Assembly: GCF_001424045.1 (NCBI RefSeq)
Contig: NZ_LMQB01000023.1
Location: forward strand, 620,001-684,000
From: Rhizobium sp. Leaf371
GTDB taxonomy: Bacteria; Pseudomonadota; Alphaproteobacteria; Rhizobiales; Rhizobiaceae
DNA: 64,000 nucleotides
Reading direction: 5' to 3'
Below are positions 27,891 to 35,831 of the stretch, piece by piece. The position numbers were made by a program, and so were the translations under genes. A model generated the notes under the pieces. It worked only from the letters and a program-made list of their open reading frames with translations, had not been told where the DNA came from and searched no databases. Within the stretch, counting starts at the first letter, position 1. Each line of letters begins with the position of its first letter.

Positions 27891-30104
27891 TCAGAACGAC
27901 TTGCTGAGCTTCAGCGTGACCGTGCGCTGCTCGCCATAGCCGCAGGTAAACTCGCCCTGGCAGCTCTTCACATAGTCCTTGTCGAACAGGTTGGCGACGT
28001 TGAGCGCGGCGCGCCAGCCATTCTTCTCGTAGCGAATGGCGGCGTCGGCCACCACGGCATCGGGGACCTTCAGCGTATTCGTCATGTTCGCGAAGGACTG
28101 GCCCTGATACCGCAGGCCGCCGCCGATGCTGATGCCTTCGAGCGCGCTTTCGGTGACCATATACTCGATCCAGAGCGACGCCTGCTGCTCGGGCACGAGG
28201 AACGGCCGGTTGCCGATGAGCGACGCGTCGCCGTCCTCGGTGATTTCCAGATCGTTGTAGGTGTAGCTGGCGAGCATCCGCCAGTTCTGGCTCAGATTGG
28301 CCTTGCCCTCGAGCTCGAAGCCGGTGGACGTGACCTCGCCGAGCTGCCGCTGGAAGGAGGGCGGGCCGGCATAGGTCGTCGTCACGTTCTGCTTGACGAT
28401 CTGGTAGACCGACGCGGTGAGCGAGCCGTCGAAGAAGGTCGGCTCGTATTTGACCCCGCCTTCGACCTGATAACCATCCTCCGGTTCGAGCGCACCGCCG
28501 CTGCCGGCGAGCGTGCCGATCTGCGGATTGAAGAAGGTCGCAACGGAAACATAGGGCGTCAGACCATTATCGAACGCGTAGGCGAGGCCTGCCCGTCCGC
28601 TAAGCGCACCGTCACGGGTGGAATAGGATCCTGTCGCCAGCCGCGAGCGGTTCTCGATATCGACATAGTCGTAGCGACCGTTGAGCGTCAGGAGCCAGCC
28701 ACCGCCAAAGCGGATCTGATCCTGCGCGTAGAGGCCCGCCTGCTCCAGCCGCGTCACGCCGTCGAGATAGGTGAAATAGGCCGGGAGCAGCACGCCGTAG
28801 ACCGGATCGAGCGGATCGAGATCCGAGGCCGGAAAGGCGGAGGCCTGCGCCTGATCGATCTTGACGTTCTTGTAATCGACGCCGATCATCAGCGCATGAT
28901 CGAGCGGCCCCGTCGAGACGGTGGTTTCCAGCCGCGTATCGACATTGAAGCTGTCGACGCCGGTGTCGTGCCTGAAGCCGAGCCGGGCGAGATCGTTGGT
29001 CACCGGATTATAGGCATAGGGGTAGACAAGCTCCTCGACCTTGTCGAGATGGGCAAAGCGCAGGTTCTGCGACAGCTTCCAGCCGTTGTCGAACTCGTGG
29101 GCGAACGCGTAGCCGATCATCTGCTGGTCGTAGCGCCCGGAATCGCGATCCGGCTCGCCGAAGAAGAAATCGCGATCGATTTTGCCGCCGAACGGGCCAT
29201 CCACGACGGTTCCGGCATAGGGCAGGAAGCCGTTGCCGACATGGGTCTGATCGAGCGACGACGCGACGGCATAGACCGTCAGCGATGTCGCGTCATCCGG
29301 GGCATAGGTGATCTGCGGCATCAGGAAACCGCGCAGATCCTCGGAATAATCCGAATAATTGTCGCCGCCGGCCACCTTGCCGGTGACGCGATAGGTCACG
29401 GCGTCGTTGGCCTTCCGGTTGACGTCGAAGCCGAAGAAGGCATTGCCGAAGTTGTTGATGCCGATCTCGACCTCGGTCAGCGCCTCGTCCTGCGGCCGCT
29501 TGCGGATGAGATCGACGATGCCGCCGGGGTTTGCGCCGCCATAGAGAACGGATGCCGGGCCCTTCAAGACATCGACGCGCTCCAGCATGTAGGCATCCGT
29601 CTGGAAACCGCCGAAGCCATAGGAAAACAGATTGAGGCCATCCAGGAAGACGCCGGTCTGCGTGGCATCGAAGCCGCGGATGTAAAACCAGTCCGTATCG
29701 GGATCGGAGCCAAAGGGTTCGGTGGTGACGCCGGGCGTGTAGCGCAGAGCTTCGTCGATCTTGGTCACGACCCCGCGATCGTCGAGCTCCTGGCGGCCGA
29801 TGACGGAGACGGACTGCGGAACGGCCTTGAGCGGCGCCGCAGACTTCGATCCCGCCGTCGTGTCGCGGGCGACATAACCATCGACGGGGCCGGTTGCCGA
29901 CTGGGTGGTTGCCTGCCCGCCGCGAACGACGATGGCATCGAGCTGTGTCGGCTGCTGGCCTGAACCCTGCGCCGTGCTGGCCGGCTGCTCCTGCGCCGAC
30001 GCCGCCGCGGCGCCGAGCATCACGGCCCAGGCTGCGGTTCCGGCCAGCAGGCGAGCCCTCAAGTTCCGGCGCTGCTTTTGAAGCGTATCGATCGTCCCCG
30101 TCAT
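27891..30104 (-). CDS. TonB-dependent ferric-siderophore receptor (FhuA/FoxA type)
   Basis: Outer-membrane gated porin of 737 residues. Signal peptide ends near ASAQEQ; a plausible TonB box follows at LDAIVVRG. The plug domain has KAVPQSVSVIGRQELDDRG and the barrel ends in a C-terminal aromatic (LKLSKSF). A late CQGEFTCGYGEQRTV cysteine pair is typical of the hydroxamate/ferrichrome-like receptor subgroup. GAGGGGAC lies upstream of the ATG. A TGA-N9-TCA iron-response box lies 68 bases upstream. The downstream-encoded AraC regulator on the same strand probably senses the same siderophore. The exact ligand cannot be read from sequence. Confidence 0.92.
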   Translation of the reverse strand: MTGTIDTLQKQRRNLRARLLAGTAAWAVMLGAAAASAQEQPASTAQGSGQQPTQLDAIVVRGGQATTQSATGPVDGYVARDTTAGSKSAAPLKAVPQSVSVIGRQELDDRGVVTKIDEALRYTPGVTTEPFGSDPDTDWFYIRGFDATQTGVFLDGLNLFSYGFGGFQTDAYMLERVDVLKGPASVLYGGANPGGIVDLIRKRPQDEALTEVEIGINNFGNAFFGFDVNRKANDAVTYRVTGKVAGGDNYSDYSEDLRGFLMPQITYAPDDATSLTVYAVASSLDQTHVGNGFLPYAGTVVDGPFGGKIDRDFFFGEPDRDSGRYDQQMIGYAFAHEFDNGWKLSQNLRFAHLDKVEELVYPYAYNPVTNDLARLGFRHDTGVDSFNVDTRLETTVSTGPLDHALMIGVDYKNVKIDQAQASAFPASDLDPLDPVYGVLLPAYFTYLDGVTRLEQAGLYAQDQIRFGGGWLLTLNGRYDYVDIENRSRLATGSYSTRDGALSGRAGLAYAFDNGLTPYVSVATFFNPQIGTLAGSGGALEPEDGYQVEGGVKYEPTFFDGSLTASVYQIVKQNVTTTYAGPPSFQRQLGEVTSTGFELEGKANLSQNWRMLASYTYNDLEITEDGDASLIGNRPFLVPEQQASLWIEYMVTESALEGISIGGGLRYQGQSFANMTNTLKVPDAVVADAAIRYEKNGWRAALNVANLFDKDYVKSCQGEFTCGYGEQRTVTLKLSKSF

Positions 30105-30171
30105 CTCTGTCCCCTCGTCTCGCCGACCTTGGGAACGCCCCTGTTCCCTTCACACGATCGCCTCATGAAGA

Positions 30172-30186
30172 TGAGGAAATCTCTCA
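30172..30186. promoter_or_regulatory. IRO-type (RirA) box upstream of the siderophore receptor
   Basis: TGA-GGAAATCTC-TCA fits the rhizobial iron-responsive operator TGA-N9-TCA, with extended arms ATGAG and CTCAT. It is 68 bases before the receptor ATG. RirA represses iron-uptake genes in iron-replete rhizobia; its binding here is inferred. Confidence 0.6.
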
Positions 30187-30365
30187 TGTTTCGGATAGCG
30201 CAAATACCCGCCGCCGGATTGATCCGTTTTGCGGATTTTGAACGATTCCGAGGCGATGTCCGTGCGGAGCGGAAACGGGACGGGAACTGCGGTAAATCCG
30301 CCACGCGGGCGCGACCTGCCCTGACACAGGCTCTCAATCCTGTTTCTACCGCTGTGCCCGCCATT

Positions 30366-31265
30366 CTAGCGGCCGCGCAGCCACCGGCCCGGCGTGGTAC
30401 CCGACATCTTGCGGAAGGCGCGGGTGAAATGCGCCTGATCGGCAAAGCCGGTGATGGCCGCGACCTCGCTGAGGCTCGCCGTGCGGGCCACGAGCAGGGT
30501 CTTGGCCCGCTCGATCCGCGCCTTCATCTGCCACTGGTGCGGCGGCATGCCGGTCGAGGCCTTGAACGCCTGGCTGAAATGCGACTGGGATAGGCCGGTG
30601 AGGTCGGCGAGTTCCTCCAGCCGGATGCCGCGCAGGCAATGGGTCTCGATGAATTCTGTCGCCCGACGAAGCTGCCAGGGCGCGAGCGCCCCGCGCAGCC
30701 GTCGCCCGGATGGCGGGACGCGCATCAGCGCGATGAACAGTCCGAGCGCCAGCCCGTCGCCATAGAGATCGTGCAGCGGATCGGGATCGGCGCATTCGGC
30801 CGCAAGCAGATCGGCAAGGGCCAGAAGCCGCGGATCGGCGAACATCAGCCGGGGTTGCTCGATCATGAAAGGATCGAGCTGGCTGCCCATGCGCTGGCCG
30901 AGCGCGGAAATGTCGAAATGAAGATCGAGATGCCGGATCGCCCGGATGCCCTCAAGCTCGGCCCGCAGTTCCATGCCGGCGGGAATGTAGGACAGGCGGC
31001 GGCAGGGCGAACCCGGCCGGTCGCTCTCCCCTCTTCGTGCGGCGCCCGCGCCGATCGATGCCATGGCAAGGCTGCGGGTGGGGTCGCCGGTGGTTTCGAG
31101 CACCGCGAAAAGGCGCGGCGCATCGGCAACATAGGAACCGCCGGCCAGCCGGGCGCACTGCACGTCCCAGAGGTCGGCGACGGCGCCATTGAAGATGCGC
31201 CGGTTCCAGGTTCCGATCTGGTCGAAACCGGAAATCCTGTTGTTCATCCTGGGCTGGAAGGTCAT
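30366..31265 (-). CDS. AraC-family transcriptional regulator, probably of siderophore uptake
   Basis: 299 residues. The C-terminal domain (about 195-299) contains both helix-turn-helix motifs of AraC proteins: LEELADLTGLSQSHFSQAF and LSEVAAITGFADQAHFTRAF, followed by GTTPGRWL. The N-terminal effector domain resembles those of PchR-like or other rhizobial regulators of siderophore receptors, but I cannot assign a ligand. ATG 31265 or ATG 31247 (MNNRIS) could start it; neither has a strong ribosome binding site. It lies 261 bases upstream of the receptor, on the same strand, and has its own TGA-N9-TCA box. Confidence 0.88.
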   Translation of the reverse strand: MTFQPRMNNRISGFDQIGTWNRRIFNGAVADLWDVQCARLAGGSYVADAPRLFAVLETTGDPTRSLAMASIGAGAARRGESDRPGSPCRRLSYIPAGMELRAELEGIRAIRHLDLHFDISALGQRMGSQLDPFMIEQPRLMFADPRLLALADLLAAECADPDPLHDLYGDGLALGLFIALMRVPPSGRRLRGALAPWQLRRATEFIETHCLRGIRLEELADLTGLSQSHFSQAFKASTGMPPHQWQMKARIERAKTLLVARTASLSEVAAITGFADQAHFTRAFRKMSGTTPGRWLRGR

Positions 31266-31290
31266 CAGCGCTGTCGCGGCATCCGGGGTT

Positions 31291-31315
31291 AAACATGAAA
31301 GTTATTGTCATGTTT
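31291..31315. promoter_or_regulatory. IRO-type (RirA) palindrome upstream of the AraC regulator
   Basis: Perfect eight-base arms AAACATGA and TCATGTTT around nine bases. The core TGA-N9-TCA at 31296-31310 is the rhizobial iron-responsive operator consensus. It lies 26 bases before the AraC-family start, a position suited to repression, or it may be an autoregulatory site. Confidence 0.6.
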
Positions 31316-31428
31316 ATAGGCAGAAGCGTCAAAGGATGCAATGCCGGGCGACATTGACGGCGAACGCGATGCTACCGCCCGCGACGGCGCGCGGGCGGCG
31401 TGTTCATGGACGGATCACATCCCGGACA

Positions 31429-32085
31429 TCAGAGGGCAGGCACTGGGCAGCTCACGCCGGTTCCCCGCAGGCCGCAATAGCCGTTGGGGTTCTTGGCCAG
31501 ATATTGCTGATGCTCGGGCTCGGCAAAATAGAAGGTGCCGGCCATCGCGATCTCCGTGGTGATCGCCTCCCGGTGGCCCGCTTTCTTCAACTGGGCCTGA
31601 TAGGCGTCGCGCGCGGTCTTCGCCTCGGCGAGCTGCGCCTCGTCCCCGACATAGATGGCGGACCGGTAGGTGGTGCCGACATCGTTGCCCTGGCGCATGC
31701 CCTGTGTCGGGTCATGTTCTTCGAAGAACACCTTCAAGATTTCGCCGAAGGCGACGAGCTTGGGATCGTAGACGACGAGAACCACCTCTGTGTGGCCCGT
31801 CAGCCCCGTCGTCGTTTCCTGATAGGTCGGGTTCTTGGTGAAGCCGCCGGCATAGCCGACGGCGGTGACATGGACGCCCGGCAGCTGCCACATCAGGCGC
31901 TCGGCGCCCCAGAAGCAGCCCATGCCGAGCAGCACGGTCTTCATGCCTTCGGGATAGGGCCCCTGGAGCGGCTGCCCGTTGACGGCGTGGTGCGTGGCGG
32001 TCGGCAAGGGTGTCTCGCGTCCGGGCAGCGCATTCTGCGGCTCGGGCATGGTGGTCTTCTTGCTGAAAAGCTCGGTCAGAAACAT
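31429..32085 (-). CDS. msrA: Peptide methionine-S-sulfoxide reductase MsrA
   Basis: Repairs methionine (S)-sulfoxide in oxidised proteins. The catalytic [11 protein letters not shown] motif is at about residue 54; resolving cysteines lie in [12 protein letters not shown] near the C-terminus. Start ATG 32085 ([10 protein letters not shown]) with GGGAGACG upstream gives 218 residues, typical for the longer MsrA with an N-terminal extension. Monocistronic as far as can be seen. Confidence 0.96.
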   Translation of the reverse strand: MFLTELFSKKTTMPEPQNALPGRETPLPTATHHAVNGQPLQGPYPEGMKTVLLGMGCFWGAERLMWQLPGVHVTAVGYAGGFTKNPTYQETTTGLTGHTEVVLVVYDPKLVAFGEILKVFFEEHDPTQGMRQGNDVGTTYRSAIYVGDEAQLAEAKTARDAYQAQLKKAGHREAITTEIAMAGTFYFAEPEHQQYLAKNPNGYCGLRGTGVSCPVPAL

Positions 32086-32240
32086 TGAGATTCGTCTCCC
32101 TTTCAAGATGATCGTTCGAAGATTTAAATCACGTCAGGTCTCAGACGTGTCGAGCGTGCGCGTCGATCGGCCGCTTGTCGCCTGCCGGCATCCGGACCTG
32201 CGCGAAACCGTCTTTCGCAAGCCGCCTTAGGCCAGCCAGT

Positions 32241-32552
32241 TCAGGCCAATCGGGGCTTGCGCGTCCTGCGATACCCGGCCATCCAGAACAGCAGCGCCAG
32301 GCTCAGAAAGACCGCAAAGGCCGGCTGTTGCAGACACCAGCGGACGACCGGCTGCAGCATGGCGAAATCGCCGCCCGGCCGCTCCAGTGCCTCCACCGCC
32401 TCCAGCCAGGATGCGCTGACGGATGCCACCGCGATCCCGAGCGGCGTCACGACCACGGCCGTCTCCGCAACCGAGCGGATCGCATCCACGGTTCCCGCAA
32501 CAATCGCGGCGATCAAGGCGAGACCGCTCAGCAGCCTGAAGAGAATTGCCAT
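32241..32552 (-). CDS. Hypothetical small membrane protein
   Basis: 103 residues with two hydrophobic helices (about 4-30 and 80-95) joined by a polar loop containing ERPGGDFAMLQPVVRWCLQQ, and a basic C-terminal tail (GYRRTRKPRLA). The ATG at 32552 is preferred to a GTG one codon earlier. I recognise similar proteins only as uncharacterised rhizobial proteins. The ribosome binding site is weak (ACAGG). Confidence 0.6.
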   Translation of the reverse strand: MAILFRLLSGLALIAAIVAGTVDAIRSVAETAVVVTPLGIAVASVSASWLEAVEALERPGGDFAMLQPVVRWCLQQPAFAVFLSLALLFWMAGYRRTRKPRLA

Positions 32553-32920
32553 CACCTGTTTCCGCTATCCTGCCTGCCGCCCGTCCCGGCCGAATCGACC
32601 TCGTCCCGCCGGAACGCCCGCGCGGCGTCTCTTCCGTCTGGCAGCGCATTTCCCGTTAAAGATAGGTTGCCGCCGCGCAAGCGCAATGGCAAGCCGGAGC
32701 AACCGGCCTCGGGCCGGCTTCGCGCAGCTTGAGAAGTGCTCGGGGCCCATCGGAAAAATCTGTCAGATTTCGGTTGATCGCGGTGAGATCATCGGTATAT
32801 ATCGCGCCGTTCGCAGGATTTTCCCTTTACAGGGTTTTCAGTGAACCGTTGCACCCGGTCGCGATCTCTCGCCATCCGCGCAACACGCTCATCGTCTAAA
32901 CCAGCGATGACGGATATCAC
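32553..32920. other. Non-coding gap before tRNA-Ser
   Basis: 368 bases without a supportable gene. It must hold the tRNA promoter. A small hairpin CCCT-TTAC-AGGG flanked by T runs lies around 32821-32840. Nothing else is evident. Confidence 0.5.
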
Positions 32921-33010
32921 GGACAGGTGGCCGAGTGGTTTAAGGCGCACGCCTGGAAAGTGTGTGTGCGTGAGAGCGTACCGCGGGTTCGAATCCCGCC
33001 CTGTCCGCCA
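32921..33010 (+). tRNA. tRNA-Ser, anticodon GGA
   Basis: 90 nt including an encoded CCA. The acceptor stem pairs GGACAGG (32921-32927) with CCTGTCC (33000-33006), then discriminator G and CCA. The anticodon loop CTGGAAA sits between CACGC and GTGTG, with anticodon GGA at 32955-32957; a long variable arm and the T arm GCGGGTTCGAATCCCGC follow. A T run at 33012-33018 should end transcription. No integrase or duplicated 3' end was found here. Confidence 0.97.
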
Positions 33011-33130
33011 GTCTTTTTTCTCCTCTTCGTTCATCTCCGCGGCGCAATGCCTGTGGATCGGCAGTCTGCGGTATGGCGATTTCGGAAATCGTGTTATCGG
33101 ACCGTTTTCGTGAAGCAAGGGACAGAGAGT

Positions 33131-33361
33131 GTGAGCGAACAGACCGTAGCCGAGGTAACCGAGAAGATTTATGCGTCGCTCCAGTCGGACAATGCCGATA
33201 TCGACGTGCATATTGCGAGCCTCAAGGCAGCGCTTGCGCGGGAGGGCGCGACGGAAGCGGTGTTCGACTCCGCCAAGCTCGCACAGAACAATCGCTCCGG
33301 CCGCAAGATGATGCAGGCGTATTTCCGGCAGCGTGGGGTCCGGGTGAGCTTTTCGTCCTGA
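33131..33361 (+). CDS. Hypothetical protein, conserved-looking small protein
   Basis: 76 residues starting at GTG 33131 (VSEQTVAEVTEKIYASL), preceded by AAGGGAC. It is hydrophilic with mixed helices and a basic end (NNRSGRKMMQAYFRQRGV). No known domain is recognised. A reading frame through the tRNA would extend it upstream but is not credible. Confidence 0.6.
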   Translation: MSEQTVAEVTEKIYASLQSDNADIDVHIASLKAALAREGATEAVFDSAKLAQNNRSGRKMMQAYFRQRGVRVSFSS

Positions 33362-33435
33362 CGGACCTCGAACAGGAGCGGGCGACGCAGACGCCTTGTC
33401 CGCTCTCTACCGTCACGCAGGCGGCATAACACGTC

Positions 33436-33993
33436 TCAGGGATTCTTGCTTCTGCCCGGACCTGCGGGCGCCGTCTCGCGCGTTCCCTGCGGCTTGAACT
33501 CCACGAGGATCGACTTCAGCTCGATCTCGCGCACGCGCCGGGCGGCTTCGTCGGGAGAGACCCAGGCAAGCACGCGTTCGCCGCGCTCCTTGAAGTCGTC
33601 GCTGATGCTTTTCACCTCGATCTGAAAGAGATCGACGATGCAGGGCGCGACGTCGCCGTCATCGAGCCATTTCAGATAGGTGTAGCGGCCGATCGGCTTC
33701 TTGCGCGTGCGGCCGCGGACGCCGGCTTCCTGCCAGGCCTCGATCGCCGCCGCGCGATACGGCTTCTTCTTCTTCATCGGCCAGCCCTTGGGAATGGCCC
33801 AGCGCCGGCTCTCCCGCGTCGTGATCACGAGGATCTCGATCGCGTCGCCGCTTCCGACATAGCGAAAGCAGACGGCGCCATATTGCTGGCGAAAGCTGCC
33901 CTGAAACAGCTTCGCCGGCATGGTGGCCAGCTGCTGCAGCAGATGACCGGCCTGGTTCGTCTGCTTCTTCGTAACCTTTTTTGGAAGTTTCAT
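33436..33993 (-). CDS. NUDIX hydrolase-fold protein with altered Nudix box
   Basis: 185 residues. The region GWPMKKKKPYRAAAIEAWQEAGV (written in part) lies where the Nudix box GX5EX7REUXEEXGU belongs, and the flanking RRWAIPKG strand and WLDDGDVAP loop fit the fold. The box departs from consensus: the first Glu is Lys, the Arg of REU is Ile, and one of the EE pair is Gln, so metal binding may be changed. ATG 33993 (MKLPKKVTKK) is preferred; ATG 34038 is possible. It is divergent from orfA-pit and shares the Pho-box region. Similar proteins adjoin phoU-like/pit genes in rhizobia. Confidence 0.8.
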   Translation of the reverse strand: MKLPKKVTKKQTNQAGHLLQQLATMPAKLFQGSFRQQYGAVCFRYVGSGDAIEILVITTRESRRWAIPKGWPMKKKKPYRAAAIEAWQEAGVRGRTRKKPIGRYTYLKWLDDGDVAPCIVDLFQIEVKSISDDFKERGERVLAWVSPDEAARRVREIELKSILVEFKPQGTRETAPAGPGRSKNP

Positions 33994-34040
33994 GCCGTCA
34001 AATCGACGCTCTGCGTTGCCTGAGGGTGCGGATACCATTT

Positions 34041-34058
34041 ATGACAGTTTTGTGACAC
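34041..34058. promoter_or_regulatory. Pho box (PhoB site) upstream of orfA-pit
   Basis: On the minus strand two seven-base repeats GTGTCAC and CTGTCAT are separated by AAAA, fitting the PhoB consensus CTGTCAT-N4-CTGTCAT. It is 28 bases before the orfA start and 48 bases before the divergent NUDIX gene. In Sinorhizobium meliloti orfA-pit is repressed by PhoB under phosphate limitation; the same control is inferred here. Confidence 0.7.
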
Positions 34059-34085
34059 TGACATAATGCTGCAGGCCCGACCGAC

Positions 34086-34730
34086 ATGATGAGCATATTC
34101 CGAAAGCTGATGCCCCGCGAAGACAGGTTCTTCGATCTGTTCGCCGAACATTCGCGGCTGGTGGTGGAGGCGGCCGGCGCGCTCGGCGACCTGCTCAACG
34201 GCATCGCGCTGGACGAGAACTGCGCGCGCATCGTCGCGCTGGAGGACAAGGCGGATGCGATCACGCGCGACGTGCTGCTTGCCGTGCGCCGCAGCTTCAT
34301 CACGCCGTTCGATCGCAGCGACATCCAGGATCTGATCCAGTCGATGGATGATGCCATCGACATGATGCACAAGACGGTGAAAACCATCCGCCTGTTCGAG
34401 CAGACGGAATTCGATCCCGTGATGCGGGAGATGGGCGGCGAGATCGTCAAGGCGGCAAACCTCATCGCCCAGGCCATTCCGCTGCTCGACAAGGTCGGCG
34501 CCAATGCGCAGCGTCTGAGCGTCATCGCCGAGGATGTCACGCGGGTCGAGGGCCGCTCCGACGAGCTGCACGAACAGGGGCTCAAGGATCTGTTCCGCCG
34601 TCATGGCGCTTCGGGCAATGCGATGGCCTACATGATCGGCGCCGAGATCTATGGCGAGCTGGAGAAGGTGGTCGACCGGTTCGAGGACGTTGCCAATGAA
34701 ATCAGCGGCATCGTGATCGAGAACGTCTGA
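34086..34730 (+). CDS. PhoU-like DUF47 protein (OrfA), phosphate transport accessory
   Basis: 214-residue all-helical protein of the DUF47/PhoU-like family. Characteristic acidic segments are EDKADAITRD and SDIQDLIQSMDDAIDMMHK, which coordinate metal in PhoU proteins, and the end GELEKVVDRFEDVANEI. It is coupled to pit: its TGA overlaps the pit ATG by one base. It probably modulates the Pit transporter. Confidence 0.93.
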   Translation: MMSIFRKLMPREDRFFDLFAEHSRLVVEAAGALGDLLNGIALDENCARIVALEDKADAITRDVLLAVRRSFITPFDRSDIQDLIQSMDDAIDMMHKTVKTIRLFEQTEFDPVMREMGGEIVKAANLIAQAIPLLDKVGANAQRLSVIAEDVTRVEGRSDELHEQGLKDLFRRHGASGNAMAYMIGAEIYGELEKVVDRFEDVANEISGIVIENV

Positions 34731-35734
34731 TGGACGCTTCGCTGGCTTTTCCGCTGCTGGTCGGCCTCATCGCGATCGCCCTGTTCTTCGATTTCCTCAA
34801 CGGGCTTCACGATGCGGCCAATTCGATCGCCACCATCGTATCGACGCGCGTGCTGCGGCCGCAATATGCCGTCCTCTGGGCCGCGTTCTTCAATTTCATC
34901 GCCTTCCTGTTCTTCGGCCTGCATGTCGCGGAAACGCTCGGCACCGGCATCATCGATCCCGGCATCGTCTCGCCGCTCGTCATCTTCGCCGCGCTGATGG
35001 GCGCCATCGTCTGGAACATCGTCACCTGGATCTTCGGCATTCCCTCCAGCTCCTCGCATGCGCTGGTCGGCGGGCTGGTCGGTGCCGGGTTGAGCAAGGT
35101 CGGCTTCTCGTCGATCGTCTGGAGCGGTCTCGGCAAGACGGTGGGCGCCATCTTCCTGTCGCCGGCCATCGGGTTCTTTCTCGCCCTGGTCCTGGTTCTC
35201 GCCGTGTCCTGGGTTTTCGTGCGCCAGACGCCCTTTGCCGTCGATCGCACGTTTCGCGTCATGCAGTTCATCTCCGCCTCGCTCTATTCGCTCGGCCATG
35301 GCGGCAACGATGCGCAGAAGACGATGGGCATCATCGCCGTGCTGCTGTTCAGCCAGGGCTATCTCGGATCGAGCTTCTACGTGCCGTTCTGGGTGGTCAT
35401 CACCTGCCAATCGGCCATGGCGCTCGGCACGCTGCTCGGCGGCTGGCGCATCGTCCATACCATGGGCTCGAAGATCACGCGGCTGAACCCGATGCAGGGT
35501 TTCTGCGCGGAAACGGGTGGCGCGCTGACGCTGTTCGGCGCAACCTGGCTCGGCATTCCCGTCTCCACCACCCACACCATCACCGGCGCGATCATCGGTG
35601 TCGGCGCCGCGCGGCGCGTCTCGGCCGTCCGCTGGGGCCTGGCCGGCAACATCGTCATCGCCTGGGTCGTCACCATGCCGGCGGCAGCGCTCATCTCGGC
35701 GGCATTCTACGGGCTGGGCGTGCTGCTTTCCTGA
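34730..35734 (+). CDS. pit: Low-affinity inorganic phosphate transporter Pit
   Basis: 334-residue membrane protein with about ten hydrophobic helices. Both repeated PHO4/Pit signatures are present: FDFLNGLHDAANSIAT near the N-terminus and SLGHGGNDAQKTMGI in the second half. It should move metal-phosphate with protons. The stop codon lies within the first unit of a 13-bp tandem repeat. Operon with the DUF47 gene. Confidence 0.96.
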   Translation: MDASLAFPLLVGLIAIALFFDFLNGLHDAANSIATIVSTRVLRPQYAVLWAAFFNFIAFLFFGLHVAETLGTGIIDPGIVSPLVIFAALMGAIVWNIVTWIFGIPSSSSHALVGGLVGAGLSKVGFSSIVWSGLGKTVGAIFLSPAIGFFLALVLVLAVSWVFVRQTPFAVDRTFRVMQFISASLYSLGHGGNDAQKTMGIIAVLLFSQGYLGSSFYVPFWVVITCQSAMALGTLLGGWRIVHTMGSKITRLNPMQGFCAETGGALTLFGATWLGIPVSTTHTITGAIIGVGAARRVSAVRWGLAGNIVIAWVVTMPAAALISAAFYGLGVLLS

Positions 35735-35795
35735 AAGCCTGGCCTGAAAGCCTGGCCTGAAAGCCTGGCCTGAAAGCCTGGCCTGAAAGCCTGGA
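35731..35795. repeat. 13-bp tandem repeat, five copies, at the 3' end of pit
   Basis: Five consecutive copies of CTGAAAGCCTGGC (35731-35795; the last ends in A instead of C). The first copy contains the pit stop codon. The unit length is not a multiple of three, and the array fills most of the 97-bp gap to the convergent diguanylate cyclase gene. No terminator hairpin is evident there. Confidence 0.95.
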
Positions 35796-35831
35796 CGATC
35801 GGCCGCGCGGCTGGAAACGTCGGTCAACGAG

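Noticed and set aside
32921-33010. tRNA-Ser as an integration site for a mobile island
   Set aside because: No integrase gene and no direct repeat of the tRNA 3' end found in the window.
32927-33130. Reading frame running through the tRNA into the small hypothetical protein
   Set aside because: The tRNA is unambiguous; the protein is better started at GTG 33131.
35731-35795. CRISPR array
   Set aside because: Units are directly adjacent with no spacers; the same applies to 3903-3947 and 62226-62300. No cas genes.
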